Positions 22,742 to 32,476 of a stretch of DNA of 48,072 nucleotides are shown here, one piece after another; positions within the stretch are counted from its first letter, which is position 1; every line of letters begins with the position of its first letter. The notes beneath the pieces were generated by a model. The model searched no databases. It was not told where the DNA came from and saw only the letters and a program-made list of their open reading frames with translations. Both the position numbers and the translations under genes were made by a program. Origin of the DNA: Gemmatimonadota bacterium (GTDB lineage Bacteria; Gemmatimonadota; Gemmatimonadetes; Gemmatimonadales; Gemmatimonadaceae); NCBI GenBank assembly GCA_031127095.1, contig JARIEX010000008.1, positions 1 through 48,072 on the forward strand. Direction: 5' to 3'.

Positions 22742-24910
22742 ATGACGACGACATCAACCGACGCGGCTACCCCCACGCTGTACGACGAACTGGGCGGCGC
22801 CGCCGCGATCGAAGCCACGGTCGACCAGTTCTACGAGCGGGTGCTCGCCGATGACGAACTGAAGCCGTTCTTCGCCAGCACCAACATGCAGTGGCTGCGC
22901 AAGCGCAACACACAGTTCTTCACGCAGGCCCTCGGCGGGCCAGCGGTGTACAAGGGGAAGGGGATGCAGGCCGCACACGCCGGCCTCCCCATCCAGATGG
23001 AGCATTTCTCCCGCGTCGCCGGTCACCTGACCGACGCGCTCGACGCCTTGGGGGTTCCCCAGGCACTCATCTCCCGGGTCATCTCTGCGGTGGCCCCCCT
23101 TTCGGAGCAGATCGTGACATCCGCAGCGAAGCCCGTTCCCCCCGCGCGCCGTAGCGCGCCTTCAAAGTCCACCGCCTCACGGACCCCGACGCAGGGATCA
23201 GCGGATTCGTTCAGTCATGCGATGCTCGAGAACGTCCCGATCAACGTCATCGCGGCCGACACCGACCTCAACATCACCTATGTGAACCCGGCCTCGGTGC
23301 GCACGCTGCGCACGCTGCAGGCTCACCTGGCGGTGCGGGTCGATGACATGATGGGCCAGTGCATCGATGTGTTTCACAAGGATCCCGAGCTGCAGCGCCG
23401 CATTCTGCGCGATCCGCGCAACATGCCGCACACAGCCAACATCCAGCTCGGCCCCGAAACCCTCAGCCTGCTCGCCACCGCCGTCTACGATGCCGACGGC
23501 ACGTACGTCGGCCCGCAGATCACGTGGGAAGTCATCACCGAGAAGCTCAAGGTGGAAGCTGGACTGGATCGGGTCATGTCGATGATGGAGAACGTCCCCA
23601 TCAATCTCATGATGGCCGACCTCGATCTGCACATCACGTACCTCAACCCGGCTTCGACGGCGACGCTCAAGACCATCGAGCATCTCATGCCGATCAAGGC
23701 CGACAAGGCCCTCGGCGCCAACATCGATATTTTCCACCGCGATCCCAAGCATCAGCGCAACATCCTCAAGGATCCGCGCAATCTGCCGCACCAGGCGCAC
23801 ATCCAGCTTGGCCCTGAAACGCTCGACCTCCGCGTGAGCGCGATCTACGACAAGGCCGGCGCCTACGTCGGACCGATGATCAGCTGGGCGGTGATCACGC
23901 AGCAGCTCGAAACCGAGCGGATGGTCAAGGAAGCGCAGGACCGCGAGACCACTGCCGCGACGGAACTGCGCCAGAAAGTCGACGCCATGCTCGAGGTGGT
24001 CAACGCCGCCGCCGAGGGGGACCTCACGCGCCAACTGCACGTCAAGGGCAGCGATGCCATCGGGCAGATGGGCGAGGCCCTCTCGCGCTTCATCGGCGAC
24101 CTGCGCCTCAGCATGAAGGCGATCGGCAACAACGCCAGCGCGCTGGCCGCCGCCGCCGAAGAGCTCACGGCCGTCAGCCACCAGATGAGTGCCAACGCCG
24201 AAGAGACGAGCGCGCAGGCCAACGTGGTCTCCGCCGCGTCGGAACAGGTGAGCCGCAACGTCGTGACCGTGGCGACCGGCACCGAAGAAATGGGCGCCAG
24301 CATCCGCGAAATCGCGGGCAGCGCGGCCAACGCCTCCAAGGTGGCCGAAAACGCGGTACGTGTGGCCGAGTCCACCAACCACACGGTCTCCAAGCTTGGC
24401 ATCTCGAGCGCCGAGATCGGGAAGGTCATCAAGGTCATCACGTCCATCGCGCAGCAGACCAACCTGCTGGCACTCAACGCCACCATCGAGGCGGCACGAG
24501 CGGGTGAAGCGGGCAAGGGCTTCGCGGTCGTGGCCAACGAAGTGAAGGAGCTGGCCAAGGAAACCGCCAAGGCCACCGAGGACATCAGCCAGAAGATCGA
24601 AGCGATCCAGGCCGATACCGCCGGTTCCGTCACGGGCATCCGTGAGATCGGCGAGATCATCGCCCAGATCTCCGACCTGCAGACCACGATCGCCAGCGCC
24701 GTCGAAGAACAGACCGCGACCACGAACGAGATGGCGCGCAACGTGAGCGAGGCCGCCAAGGGGGCGTCCGAGATCGCGCAGAACATCACCGGCGTCGCAC
24801 AGGCCGCGTCCAGCACCTCGCACGGTGCCTCCGACTCGCTCCGCGCATCGTCCGAACTGGCCCGCATGTCCTCCGAGCTGCAGGCGCTGGTTCAGCGCTT
24901 CACGCTCTAA
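22742..24910 (+). CDS. Soluble chemoreceptor with truncated-haemoglobin and two PAS domains
   Basis: A 722-aa methyl-accepting protein without membrane segments. Residues 1-125 are a truncated haemoglobin: [20 protein letters not shown], then [10 protein letters not shown] and [20 protein letters not shown], where H88 is the expected proximal haem ligand. Two tandem PAS-like repeats start at 161 and 281, exactly 120 residues apart, each with ENVPIN and an ITYxNPAS segment. A HAMP-like stretch (about 412, [11 protein letters not shown]) leads to the signalling domain with hairpin tip [20 protein letters not shown] near 571. It probably senses oxygen, NO or redox state. Usual oxygen receptors of the HemAT type use a 3/3 sensor globin instead. 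Confidence 0.93.
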   Translation: MTTTSTDAATPTLYDELGGAAAIEATVDQFYERVLADDELKPFFASTNMQWLRKRNTQFFTQALGGPAVYKGKGMQAAHAGLPIQMEHFSRVAGHLTDALDALGVPQALISRVISAVAPLSEQIVTSAAKPVPPARRSAPSKSTASRTPTQGSADSFSHAMLENVPINVIAADTDLNITYVNPASVRTLRTLQAHLAVRVDDMMGQCIDVFHKDPELQRRILRDPRNMPHTANIQLGPETLSLLATAVYDADGTYVGPQITWEVITEKLKVEAGLDRVMSMMENVPINLMMADLDLHITYLNPASTATLKTIEHLMPIKADKALGANIDIFHRDPKHQRNILKDPRNLPHQAHIQLGPETLDLRVSAIYDKAGAYVGPMISWAVITQQLETERMVKEAQDRETTAATELRQKVDAMLEVVNAAAEGDLTRQLHVKGSDAIGQMGEALSRFIGDLRLSMKAIGNNASALAAAAEELTAVSHQMSANAEETSAQANVVSAASEQVSRNVVTVATGTEEMGASIREIAGSAANASKVAENAVRVAESTNHTVSKLGISSAEIGKVIKVITSIAQQTNLLALNATIEAARAGEAGKGFAVVANEVKELAKETAKATEDISQKIEAIQADTAGSVTGIREIGEIIAQISDLQTTIASAVEEQTATTNEMARNVSEAAKGASEIAQNITGVAQAASSTSHGASDSLRASSELARMSSELQALVQRFTL

Positions 24911-24928
24911 GGCGGGCCGCACCACCCC

Positions 24929-26518
24929 GTGTCCCATCGCCCGCGCACGCGCTCGACCCTCCGCCGGGGGGTCCAGCTGGTCGGCCTCTCGGCCGATCTG
25001 GTGCGCGCGCGGACGATGGGTGCCGACGCTGCGCTGCGTGCGCGCATTGTCGCCCGGCTCGGCGCCATGCACGGCCTGCCACAAAAAATCGGGCAGGTGA
25101 TCAGCCTCGGGGAACTCGACGCCGACGAGCCGCCGGACGTCGCGTACACCGCGCTCACCGAATCCGGGGCCGCGCTCCCCATCGCCGAAGTGCAACCGCT
25201 CGTCGAACAGGCCCTGGGTGGGCCGCTCGCCGAGCGGTTTCGCTTTTTTTCCCCCGTCGGCATCGCCGCCTCCATCGGGCAGGTGCACCGCGCCACACTG
25301 CACGACGGTCGCAGCGTGGCGGTGAAAGTGCAGTATCCCGGCATCGGCGACGCCATGAGCCTCGACCTCGGGGCCCTGGACTGGCTCACGATTCCCTTTG
25401 GCGGATTCGGACGGGGCTTCGACATGGCCGCGTACCGCGGCGAAGTCGGGGCGATGCTAGCCAGCGAGCTCGACTATACCCGCGAGGCGGCCACCCTGCG
25501 CCAGCTCGCCACCCTCACGGAGCTCATTCCGGGGCTCGAACTGCCGCGCGTGGTGACCGAACTCTCCACGTCCACGGTCCTCACCATGTCGTGGCTGGCC
25601 GGCGGCACGTTTCAGGACACCCGACAGTGGTCGGCGGCGCAACGCGCCGACGCACTGCGCATCCTCGCCCGGTTCTTCCTCGAGAGCATCTTCCAGGCGC
25701 GCCTCCTGCACGCCGATCCGCACGCGGGCAACTACCGGTTCCGGCTCGACGACCAGGCCGTCCGTGTCGGGGTGATCGACTTCGGCTGCGCCAAAACGCT
25801 GCCGGTGCCCTTCACCGATGCGCTCGCCCGCCTGTTCCGCCTCGCGCTGGCGGGCGAAACGTCCGCCGCGCCGTATCTGGCCTGCTACATCGATTTGGGC
25901 TTCCGCCCCGAACTCATGGAGCCAATGGCCGATCGCCTCGGTGCATTTACCGCGCTGATGCTCGAACCGTGGCTCGCTGAGGCCCCGTTCGACTTCGACA
26001 CGTGGCAGCTGGGGCCTCGCATGGCCCGCGTGCTCGGGGAGTTCCGATGGAACCTGCGTGTATCGGGCCCCGCCAACGCCATCTTCGTGGTGCGCGCGTG
26101 GCAGGGCCTGTTGTCCTATGCGCGAGCCTTGCACGCCCCGGTGGCACTGCGCCCCATGCTCGACGCGATGCTGGGCGACGACTCACCACTCGCGGCCGCA
26201 GCGGCCTCTCCGGCCCGCGCCGCCCTGCGGACGCCCGTCATGACCCGCGATATGGCCGACCCGCGCACGCCGGCCCTCGCGCAATACCTCAAGATCCGCG
26301 TCACCGAGGCCGGTGCCCCCAAGGTCACGCTCACCTTCCCGGGGCGATGTGCCGATACTTTACAGGAGTTAATGCCGGATGACCTGCGGGCACGTCTTGC
26401 GGACGAAGGGACCGACCTCGCCGGTATCGTGCAGCAGTCCGCCCGGCGCGGGCATGCACCCGCTGTGTTATTCGAATCGCACCATGCACAGCAGCATATT
26501 CGAGTGTGGCTGGAGTAG
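24929..26518 (+). CDS. ABC1/UbiB-family atypical kinase
   Basis: A 529-aa member of the ABC1/ADCK/UbiB protein-kinase-like family. It shows the KxGQ motif as KIGQ (53-56), the Ala-rich loop as [20 protein letters not shown] with the ATP-site lysine, the catalytic LHADPHAGN, and IDFG. Known relatives act in quinone synthesis or as membrane-associated ATPases. No quinone genes are nearby. It sits between two chemoreceptor genes in the che operon, 18 nt after the first. About 100 extra C-terminal residues (after 430, [20 protein letters not shown]) are not recognised. The GTG at 24929 is the assumed start. It has no clear membrane segment. Confidence 0.88.
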   Translation: MSHRPRTRSTLRRGVQLVGLSADLVRARTMGADAALRARIVARLGAMHGLPQKIGQVISLGELDADEPPDVAYTALTESGAALPIAEVQPLVEQALGGPLAERFRFFSPVGIAASIGQVHRATLHDGRSVAVKVQYPGIGDAMSLDLGALDWLTIPFGGFGRGFDMAAYRGEVGAMLASELDYTREAATLRQLATLTELIPGLELPRVVTELSTSTVLTMSWLAGGTFQDTRQWSAAQRADALRILARFFLESIFQARLLHADPHAGNYRFRLDDQAVRVGVIDFGCAKTLPVPFTDALARLFRLALAGETSAAPYLACYIDLGFRPELMEPMADRLGAFTALMLEPWLAEAPFDFDTWQLGPRMARVLGEFRWNLRVSGPANAIFVVRAWQGLLSYARALHAPVALRPMLDAMLGDDSPLAAAAASPARAALRTPVMTRDMADPRTPALAQYLKIRVTEAGAPKVTLTFPGRCADTLQELMPDDLRARLADEGTDLAGIVQQSARRGHAPAVLFESHHAQQHIRVWLE

Positions 26519-26571
26519 CCGACGACGGCATTCCTGCGAACTTTTCAGGATCTTTTAGCCGGTTCGTCCCC

Positions 26572-28161
26572 ATGGCATCCACTACGACCTCGCCTCTCGG
26601 CTCCGCCGCCGACACCGACACCGACGCCCACGACAAGAACGCCCACGCGCTCGTCGATGCCATCTCCCGGGCGCAGGCGCTGATCGAATTCGACCTCGAC
26701 GGCACCATTCTCACCGCCAACGACAACTTCTGCACGGCGATGGGCTACCGGCTCCGCGACCTCCAGGGCCGTCATCACCGGATGTTCGTGGACCCTGCCT
26801 ACGCGGCCAGCCCCGAGTATGCCCGGTTCTGGAGCGACCTGCGCGCCGGACGGTTCGTCACCGCCGAATTCACGCGACGGAAGCAGGACGGCAGCGACAT
26901 CATGCTGCAGGCCAGCTACGTCCCGGTGCTCGATGCCCAGCGTCGCCCGGTCAAGGTCATCAAGTTCGCCACCGACATCACCGCCGCGAAGCAGCGCGAG
27001 GCCGATGCGGCCAGCCGCCTCGCCGCGATCAGCCGGGCACAGGCGGTCATCGAGTTCAACCTCGACGGCACCATCATCACCGCCAACGACAACTTCCTGA
27101 ACGCGCTGGGTTACCGCCTCGACGAAGTCGCCGGCAAGCACCACAGCATGTTCGTGGACCCGACGTACGCGCGCTCGGCCGAGTACAAGAAGTTCTGGGC
27201 CGACCTCAACGCCGGTACCGTGCAGCAGGCCGAATACAAGCGGGTGGGCAAGGGTGGCCGCGCCGTGTGGATTCAGGCCAGCTACAATCCGATCTTCGAC
27301 CTGAGTGGCAAGCCATACCGGATCGTGAAGTTCGCGACCGACGTGAATGAGCAGAAGCAGCTGCTGGCCATGATGAGCAGCAGCGCGCAGTCACTGGCCG
27401 GCGCCGCCGAGGAACTCACCGCCACGGCGCAGACCATGAGCGCCACCGCAGAAGAAACGAGCGCGCAAGCCAACGTGGTCTCCGCCGCCTCGGAGCAGGT
27501 GAGCCGCAACGTCTCCACGGTTGCCACCGGGACCGAGGAGATGGGCGCCAGCATCCGCGAGATCGCCTCCAACGCCGCCGAGGCCTCCCGCGTCGCGATG
27601 CACGCGGTGAAGGTGACCGAGAGCACGAACGCCACCGTGGCCAAGCTGGGCATCTCGAGCGCCGAGATCGGCAAGGTGATCAAGGTCATCACGTCGATCG
27701 CGCAACAGACCAACCTGCTGGCGCTCAACGCCACCATCGAGGCGGCGCGCGCGGGTGAGGCGGGCAAGGGCTTTGCGGTCGTGGCCAACGAAGTGAAGGA
27801 GCTGGCCAAGGAAACGGCCAAGGCCACCGAGGACATCAGCCAGAAGATCGAAGCCATTCAGGCGGATACCACCGGGGCCGTGAGCGCCATCAAGGAGATC
27901 TCCACGATCATCGACAAGATCGCCGAGATCCAGACCACGATCGCCAGTGCGGTGGAAGAACAGACCGCCACCACGAACGAGATGGCGCGGAACGTGACCG
28001 AAGCGGCCATGGGCGCGTCGGAAATTGCGCAGAACATCACCGGTGTCGCACAGGCCGCGATCGCCACGTCGCAGGGGGCCGCCGACTCGCTGCACGCCTC
28101 CGCCGAACTCTCCCGCATGGCCACCGACCTGCAGTCGATGGTCGGCAAGTTCAACTTCTGA
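26572..28161 (+). CDS. Soluble chemoreceptor with two PAS domains (BdlA-like layout)
   Basis: A cytoplasmic methyl-accepting protein of 529 aa. Two PAS domains repeat the same core: [20 protein letters not shown] near 35 and [20 protein letters not shown] near 157. Each is followed by a RMFVDP or SMFVDP segment. They resemble the flavin or haem PAS pairs of Aer and BdlA. A signalling domain follows ([20 protein letters not shown], then [20 protein letters not shown]). It is very close, even at the DNA level, to that of the receptor at 22742. There is no membrane segment. ATG 26572 is chosen; a GTG at 26506 is in frame and would overlap the ABC1 gene, so 22 residues are uncertain. Confidence 0.92.
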   Translation: MASTTTSPLGSAADTDTDAHDKNAHALVDAISRAQALIEFDLDGTILTANDNFCTAMGYRLRDLQGRHHRMFVDPAYAASPEYARFWSDLRAGRFVTAEFTRRKQDGSDIMLQASYVPVLDAQRRPVKVIKFATDITAAKQREADAASRLAAISRAQAVIEFNLDGTIITANDNFLNALGYRLDEVAGKHHSMFVDPTYARSAEYKKFWADLNAGTVQQAEYKRVGKGGRAVWIQASYNPIFDLSGKPYRIVKFATDVNEQKQLLAMMSSSAQSLAGAAEELTATAQTMSATAEETSAQANVVSAASEQVSRNVSTVATGTEEMGASIREIASNAAEASRVAMHAVKVTESTNATVAKLGISSAEIGKVIKVITSIAQQTNLLALNATIEAARAGEAGKGFAVVANEVKELAKETAKATEDISQKIEAIQADTTGAVSAIKEISTIIDKIAEIQTTIASAVEEQTATTNEMARNVTEAAMGASEIAQNITGVAQAAIATSQGAADSLHASAELSRMATDLQSMVGKFNF

Positions 28162-28201
28162 GCCGAACACCTTCTATGCCCCTTCTCTCCGGAGTGCTCG
28201 C

Positions 28202-28576
28202 ATGCGTGCCCTGATCGTGGACGACTCACGCGCCATGCGCGCCGTGATCGGCAAAATGGTGAGTGATCTGGGTGTCACCACCACCTTCGCCGCCAACGGT
28301 CGCGATGCGCTTGAGCAGCTCGAGGCCCACGGCCGCCCGGACTTCGCGCTGGTGGACTGGAACATGCCCGAAATGAACGGATTCGAGCTGCTGCTGGCCA
28401 TCCGTGCCGACGTGCGGTACGCCGACATGCCGCTGGTGATGGTGACCACGGAAACCGAGATGAGCCAGGTCATGAAAGCGCTCGAGTTCGGTGCGAACGA
28501 GTACGTCATGAAGCCGTTCACCGCCGACATTCTGCGCGACAAGCTCGACATGCTCGGCCTCGTTCCCGCGGCCTGA
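28202..28576 (+). CDS. cheY: CheY, chemotaxis response regulator
   Basis: A 124-aa single receiver domain that, when phosphorylated by CheA, binds the switch. Acidic D7/D8, phospho-acceptor D52 (VDWNMPEMNG), the MVTTETE threonine and the YVMKPF lysine are all present. CGGAG lies 7-8 nt before the ATG. It is followed by cheB after 2 nt. Two candidate switch docking peptides exist in this window, in FliM and FliN. Confidence 0.95.
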   Translation: MRALIVDDSRAMRAVIGKMVSDLGVTTTFAANGRDALEQLEAHGRPDFALVDWNMPEMNGFELLLAIRADVRYADMPLVMVTTETEMSQVMKALEFGANEYVMKPFTADILRDKLDMLGLVPAA

Positions 28577-28578
28577 GC

Positions 28579-29793
28579 ATGCGTCGTATCCGTGTCCTGG
28601 TGGTCGACGATGCCGTCGTCGTCCGCCGGCTCGTCACCGACGTGCTGGCGGCCGATCCCGACATCGAGGTGGTCGGGGTGGCCGCGAACGGGCGGATCGC
28701 GCTGCAGAAGATCGCGCAGCTCGCCCCCGATCTGATCACGCTCGACATCGAGATGCCCGAGATGGACGGGCTCACCACGGTCACGGAGCTCCGGAAAACC
28801 TGGAAAACGCTCCCGGTGATCATGTTCAGCACGCTCAGCGAGCGCGGCGCCCAGGCCACCATGGAGGCGCTGTCGCGCGGAGCCACCGACTACGTCACCA
28901 AGCCGGCCAATGTCGGCAGCGTCACCGTAGCGCAGCAACGGGTCCGCGACGACCTGATTCCCAAGATCAAGAGCCTGTGCGCGGGGGTGTTGCCCGCCAA
29001 GGCGGCCCCCGTCGCGGCGGCTGCCCCGTACTCGGCGGCATCGGTGTCCGCCCAGCTCGCGAAGGTGGCGGGATCGCCACCACCGCGGCCGCCGCGCCCT
29101 CCTGTCACGGGACCGCTGCAGCCCATCAGCATCGTCGCCATCGGCTGCTCCACCGGCGGCCCCAATGCACTGATCGAGATCCTCCCGAAGTTCCCCGAGA
29201 ACTTCCCGCTGCCGATCGTGATCACGCAGCATATGCCGCCGATGTTCACCAAATTTCTCGCCGACCGCCTGTCGCTGATGTCCAAGCTGACGGTGCGCGA
29301 AGCCACCGAAGGGGCCGCCATCACCCCGGGGTTCGTCTGGATCGCCCCGGGCGACCATCACCTCGTGCTCAAGACGGTGGCCGGCCAGGTGATCGCCACG
29401 CTCACGCAGGGCCCACCGGAAAATTCCTGCCGTCCCGCCGTCGATGTGATGCTGCGGTCGGTCGTGGAGTGCTATGGTCCCCGCGTGCTGTCCGTTATCC
29501 TCACGGGAATGGGACAGGACGGGCTGCGGGGCAGCGAAGCCGTGCACGACGCCGGCGGCACAGTCTTCGCGCAGGACGAAGCCAGCTCCGTGGTCTGGGG
29601 TATGCCCGGGTTTGTCGCCCGCGCCGGTATCGCCAGCGCGATCGTCCCCCTCGATCAGATCGCACACGCCATCATCAACCGCGTCGGCCCGTCCGCCCGG
29701 TTGTCTCACACTGCTGCACCGCGTGACCTGCCGCCGCCGGCACCACGCGTCGCTCCGTCTACTGCAACACCGTCAGGTGGCACATGGCAATGA
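28579..29793 (+). CDS. cheB: CheB, receptor methylesterase
   Basis: CheB removes methyl groups from receptor glutamates and is activated by phosphorylation. The 404-aa protein has an N-terminal receiver (RVLVVDDAVVVRRLV, then ITLDIEMPEMDGL with its aspartate). A Pro/Ala linker follows. The esterase domain carries the triad S191 (IGCSTGGPN), H218 (ITQHMPP) and D314 (MGQDGLRG). It has a 35-residue Pro-rich tail longer than usual. The stop overlaps the cheR start by 10 nt. Confidence 0.96.
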   Translation: MRRIRVLVVDDAVVVRRLVTDVLAADPDIEVVGVAANGRIALQKIAQLAPDLITLDIEMPEMDGLTTVTELRKTWKTLPVIMFSTLSERGAQATMEALSRGATDYVTKPANVGSVTVAQQRVRDDLIPKIKSLCAGVLPAKAAPVAAAAPYSAASVSAQLAKVAGSPPPRPPRPPVTGPLQPISIVAIGCSTGGPNALIEILPKFPENFPLPIVITQHMPPMFTKFLADRLSLMSKLTVREATEGAAITPGFVWIAPGDHHLVLKTVAGQVIATLTQGPPENSCRPAVDVMLRSVVECYGPRVLSVILTGMGQDGLRGSEAVHDAGGTVFAQDEASSVVWGMPGFVARAGIASAIVPLDQIAHAIINRVGPSARLSHTAAPRDLPPPAPRVAPSTATPSGGTWQ

Positions 29794-30641
29794 CGCCAAA
29801 GACCTTCGGGTACATCCGTCAGCTCGTTCTCACACGGTCGGCGATCGTGCTCGAGCCGGGCAAGGAATACCTCGTCGAGTCACGGCTGGGACCGCTGGCC
29901 AAGGTACACGGCTTCGCGTCACTCGATGAGTTCGCCGACGCGATGGCCGCCGCCCCCTTCGGGACGATGCATCGCCAGACCGTCGAGGCGATGACCACGA
30001 ACGAAACGAGTTTCTTCCGGGACATCCACCCGTTCGAAGCCCTCAAGAAAACGCTCATCCCCGAGATCATCGCCCGCAAAGCGGCGTCGCGGCAGATCAA
30101 CATCTGGTGTGCGGCCGCCTCCAGCGGACAGGAGCCGTACTCGGTGGCCATGCTGCTGCGCGAGCACTTCCCGGAGCTGGCCAGCTGGAAAATCACCTTT
30201 ATCGCCACCGATCTCTCCAACGCGGTGCTCGCCAAGGCGCGCAGCGGCCGCTACGGACAGCTCGAGGTCAACCGCGGACTCCCCGCCCCGCTCATGGTGA
30301 AGTACTTCACCAAGGACGGCACGGAATGGGTGATCCGCGACGACATCCGCAACATGATCGACTTCCGTGAGCTCAACCTCATCGAAAAGTGGCCGCTCAT
30401 GCCGGTGTTCGACCTCGTCATGATCCGCAACGTCCTGATCTACTTCGACATCCCCACCAAGAAGCAGATCCTGAAGAACATCCGGCAGGTGATGTCCCCC
30501 ACGGGCATCCTCATGCTGGGCGGCGCCGAGACCACGATGGGTCTCGATGACCAGTTTGAGCGCGTCCAGGTGGACAAGGGCGTCGCCTACCGTCAGATCA
30601 GCACCCCCTCAGGTGCCGGGAGACCGCATGTCGCAGCTTGA
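29784..30641 (+). CDS. cheR: CheR, receptor methyltransferase
   Basis: CheR methylates receptor glutamates using S-adenosylmethionine. The 285-aa product has the N-terminal helical domain, then TNETSFFRDIHPFEALKKTL. The SAM site reads NIWCAAASSGQEPYSVAMLL. The C-terminal NVLIYFDIPTKKQILKNI is typical of the family. It overlaps cheB at its start and the next gene at its end. No pentapeptide-tether domain is obvious, and neither receptor here ends in a NWETF-type motif. Confidence 0.96.
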   Translation: MAMTPKTFGYIRQLVLTRSAIVLEPGKEYLVESRLGPLAKVHGFASLDEFADAMAAAPFGTMHRQTVEAMTTNETSFFRDIHPFEALKKTLIPEIIARKAASRQINIWCAAASSGQEPYSVAMLLREHFPELASWKITFIATDLSNAVLAKARSGRYGQLEVNRGLPAPLMVKYFTKDGTEWVIRDDIRNMIDFRELNLIEKWPLMPVFDLVMIRNVLIYFDIPTKKQILKNIRQVMSPTGILMLGGAETTMGLDDQFERVQVDKGVAYRQISTPSGAGRPHVAA

Positions 30642-31104
30642 TGAAGCCATCAATGGCATTGTGAGCACCGTGTGGGACAGCGTGCTCGGCGTTCAGGTCG
30701 AGTCGGAAGACCCCATCTCGGTATTCAGTCATCAGGGCGGTGAGGCCGACCCGGCCACCCCGCAGCACACCTACGCTGGCGTGATCCAGATCAGCGGCGC
30801 GTGGGAAGGCGCCGTGGCGGTGCAATGCTCCGAACGCGCCGCCCGACAGGCCGCCTGCACGATGTTCGGCCTCGACGAGGCCGATGTCACGCTGGCCGAC
30901 CTGCAGGACGCCCTCGGCGAACTGACCAACATGACCGGCGGCAACATCAAAGCCCTCCTCCCCGAACCCTGTAACCTCGGGCTCCCCGTGGTGGTGGAAG
31001 GGCAGGACTACCGCTTCCGGCTCCCGGGCAGCACCACCGTGCGCCGGTCCACCTACCGTGCCGGCAGCGAATTGATCGTCGTCACGATGCTCGAACGCGC
31101 CTGA
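30628..31104 (+). CDS. cheX: CheX-like CheY-P phosphatase
   Basis: A 158-aa protein with the CheC/CheX/FliY phosphatase signature ALGELTNMTGGNIKALL, whose Glu and Asn act on CheY-P in characterised members. A single signature copy is present, as in CheX (CheC and FliY have two). The strand HTYAGVIQISGAWEGAVAVQ is also typical. It overlaps cheR by 14 nt and closes the chemotaxis operon. With no FliY or CheZ in the window, it is probably the main CheY-P sink. Confidence 0.87.
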   Translation: MSQLDEAINGIVSTVWDSVLGVQVESEDPISVFSHQGGEADPATPQHTYAGVIQISGAWEGAVAVQCSERAARQAACTMFGLDEADVTLADLQDALGELTNMTGGNIKALLPEPCNLGLPVVVEGQDYRFRLPGSTTVRRSTYRAGSELIVVTMLERA

Positions 31105-31122
31105 TTCCACCCCATATCCGCT

Positions 31123-31156
31123 CACGGCCGCCCGCGTTCCCACGCCGGCGGCCGTG
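31123..31156 (+). terminator. Hairpin after cheX (possible terminator)
   Basis: CACGGCCGCC (31123-31132) pairs with GGCGGCCGTG (31147-31156) across a 14-nt loop. It lies 18 nt past the cheX stop and has no T-tract. The remaining 263-nt gap to fliQ holds a small GGTC/GACC hairpin near 31228 and the promoter at 31308. Confidence 0.45.
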
Positions 31157-31307
31157 GTCGTATCCGGGCCCGGCGGCACATCTGGCCGCCATCGCACCCG
31201 GCAAATCCTGCCGAAACCCGCGGATCGGTCAAAACGACCGCATGAGATAAATTCCGTAAGTGCTTCATTGACAATGTTTTAGACACATTCGCAAGGCTCG
31301 GCCGCCG

Positions 31308-31323
31308 TGGTACGGCCCCTGCT
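31308..31323 (+). promoter_or_regulatory. Sigma-54-like promoter for the fliQ-fliA operon
   Basis: TGGTACG-GCCC-CTGCT matches TGGCACG-N4-TTGCW at 10 of 12 fixed positions, with the GG and GC pairs kept at the right spacing. The -24 region sits in a weak inverted repeat (GGCCG/CGGCC). The predicted start is near 31334, where a 6-bp inverted repeat GCTCGG/CCGAGC (31333-31357) begins just before fliQ. Confidence 0.58.
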
Positions 31324-31367
31324 TTATCACGTGCTCGGAAGTCCCATTCACCCGAGCCGAACCCCGG

Positions 31368-31637
31368 ATGTCCCACCAACTCGTCATCGACCTGACCCGT
31401 GAAGCGCTCGTGACCGCGCTCATGATCGCCGCGCCGATGCTGCTCATTGCGCTCGGCGTCGGGCTCGTCATCGCGATCATCCAGTCGGTCACGCAGATTC
31501 AGGAACAGACCCTCGTCTTCGTGCCGAAGCTCGTCCTCGTGGGCGGCGCCTTCATCGTCGGCATGCCGTGGCTGCTCCAGATCCTCATCCGCTATACCAC
31601 GCAGCTCATGCGCGGTATCCCCGCGATGGTCGGCTGA
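31368..31637 (+). CDS. fliQ: FliQ, flagellar export gate protein
   Basis: FliQ is the two-helix subunit of the FliPQR export gate. The 89-aa product has two membrane hairpins: ALMIAAPMLLIALGVGLVIA, then LVGGAFIVGMPWLLQILIRY. Between them is the family motif IQSVTQIQEQTLVFVPKL. The length is standard. It is the first gene after the 263-nt gap and is separated from its partner fliP by the whole chemotaxis block. Confidence 0.95.
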   Translation: MSHQLVIDLTREALVTALMIAAPMLLIALGVGLVIAIIQSVTQIQEQTLVFVPKLVLVGGAFIVGMPWLLQILIRYTTQLMRGIPAMVG

Positions 31638-31651
31638 GCGGGATCGATCGG

Positions 31652-32473
31652 ATGCCGACCTCCGCCTTCTTCGGGCTCCCCGACTTCTTCGCCCCCGGCG
31701 TCGCGACGGCCTTCGTGCTGACCGCGCTCCGCGTGGGCGGGTTGCTGCTCGTCGCCCCGGCCTGGTCGGCCAAGAGCTTCCCCATGAAGCTCCGCACCGC
31801 CCTCCTCGTCATCTTCGCCGTGCTGCTCATCCCCAGCGCCACGGCCAACGCCGATCTCGCCACGCTCCGCGTCACCCCCACCACCTTCCTCAGCGAGACC
31901 GTCGTCGGCTTCGTGATCGGCCTCGCCGCCGCCATCGTCGTGGCCGGCGCCGAGTTCGCCGGCGAACTGATGACCACCTCGATCGGTCTGTCGGGCGCCG
32001 CCATCTTCGATCCGGTCAACAACACGCAGGGCGCCATCCTCGGCGCCTTCATGCAGATGCTCGCCGTCACGCTCCTCCTCATGGGCGGCGGCCACATCAT
32101 CATGCTGCAGGCCGTCGCGCAGAGCTTCGTCGCCATGCCCCTCGGCGCCCCGATCGAGCTCGGCAACGGCCTCCTCGCCGTCACCAAGGCCGGGACCACG
32201 ATCTTCGCCTCCGGCATGCAGTTCGCCGCGCCGGTCATCGCCGCCATTCTCGTCACCAACATCGCGCTCGCCGTGCTGGGCCGCGCCGCGCCGCAGCTGC
32301 AGATCATGAGCGTCGCCTTCCCGATCCAGATCGGCATCGGCCTGCTCACCCTCGCCGGCTCGCTCGGCCTGGTCGTCCACGCCCTCAGCGACTGGACCCC
32401 GGCCTACGCCCGCACCCTCGACTCTTTTGCGCGGGCCGTGCAGGTCGCCCCCGTGCCGGCGACGGGGCGCTGA
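31652..32473 (+). CDS. fliR: FliR, flagellar export gate protein
   Basis: FliR (273 aa) is the third gate component. It shows repeated membrane segments, including VATAFVLTALRVGGLLLVAP and VVGFVIGLAAAIVVAGAEFA. The segment FAGELMTTSIGLSGAAIFDP matches the family core (GE..g...G...a...dP). The start at 31652 follows fliQ by 14 nt; it is 3 nt before flhB. Sigma-54-type control from 31308 is inferred. Confidence 0.94.
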   Translation: MPTSAFFGLPDFFAPGVATAFVLTALRVGGLLLVAPAWSAKSFPMKLRTALLVIFAVLLIPSATANADLATLRVTPTTFLSETVVGFVIGLAAAIVVAGAEFAGELMTTSIGLSGAAIFDPVNNTQGAILGAFMQMLAVTLLLMGGGHIIMLQAVAQSFVAMPLGAPIELGNGLLAVTKAGTTIFASGMQFAAPVIAAILVTNIALAVLGRAAPQLQIMSVAFPIQIGIGLLTLAGSLGLVVHALSDWTPAYARTLDSFARAVQVAPVPATGR

Positions 32474-32476
32474 TCC

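Noticed and set aside
31269-31274. TTGACA as a sigma-70 -35 box before fliQ
   Set aside because: No acceptable -10 hexamer lies 16-18 nt downstream.
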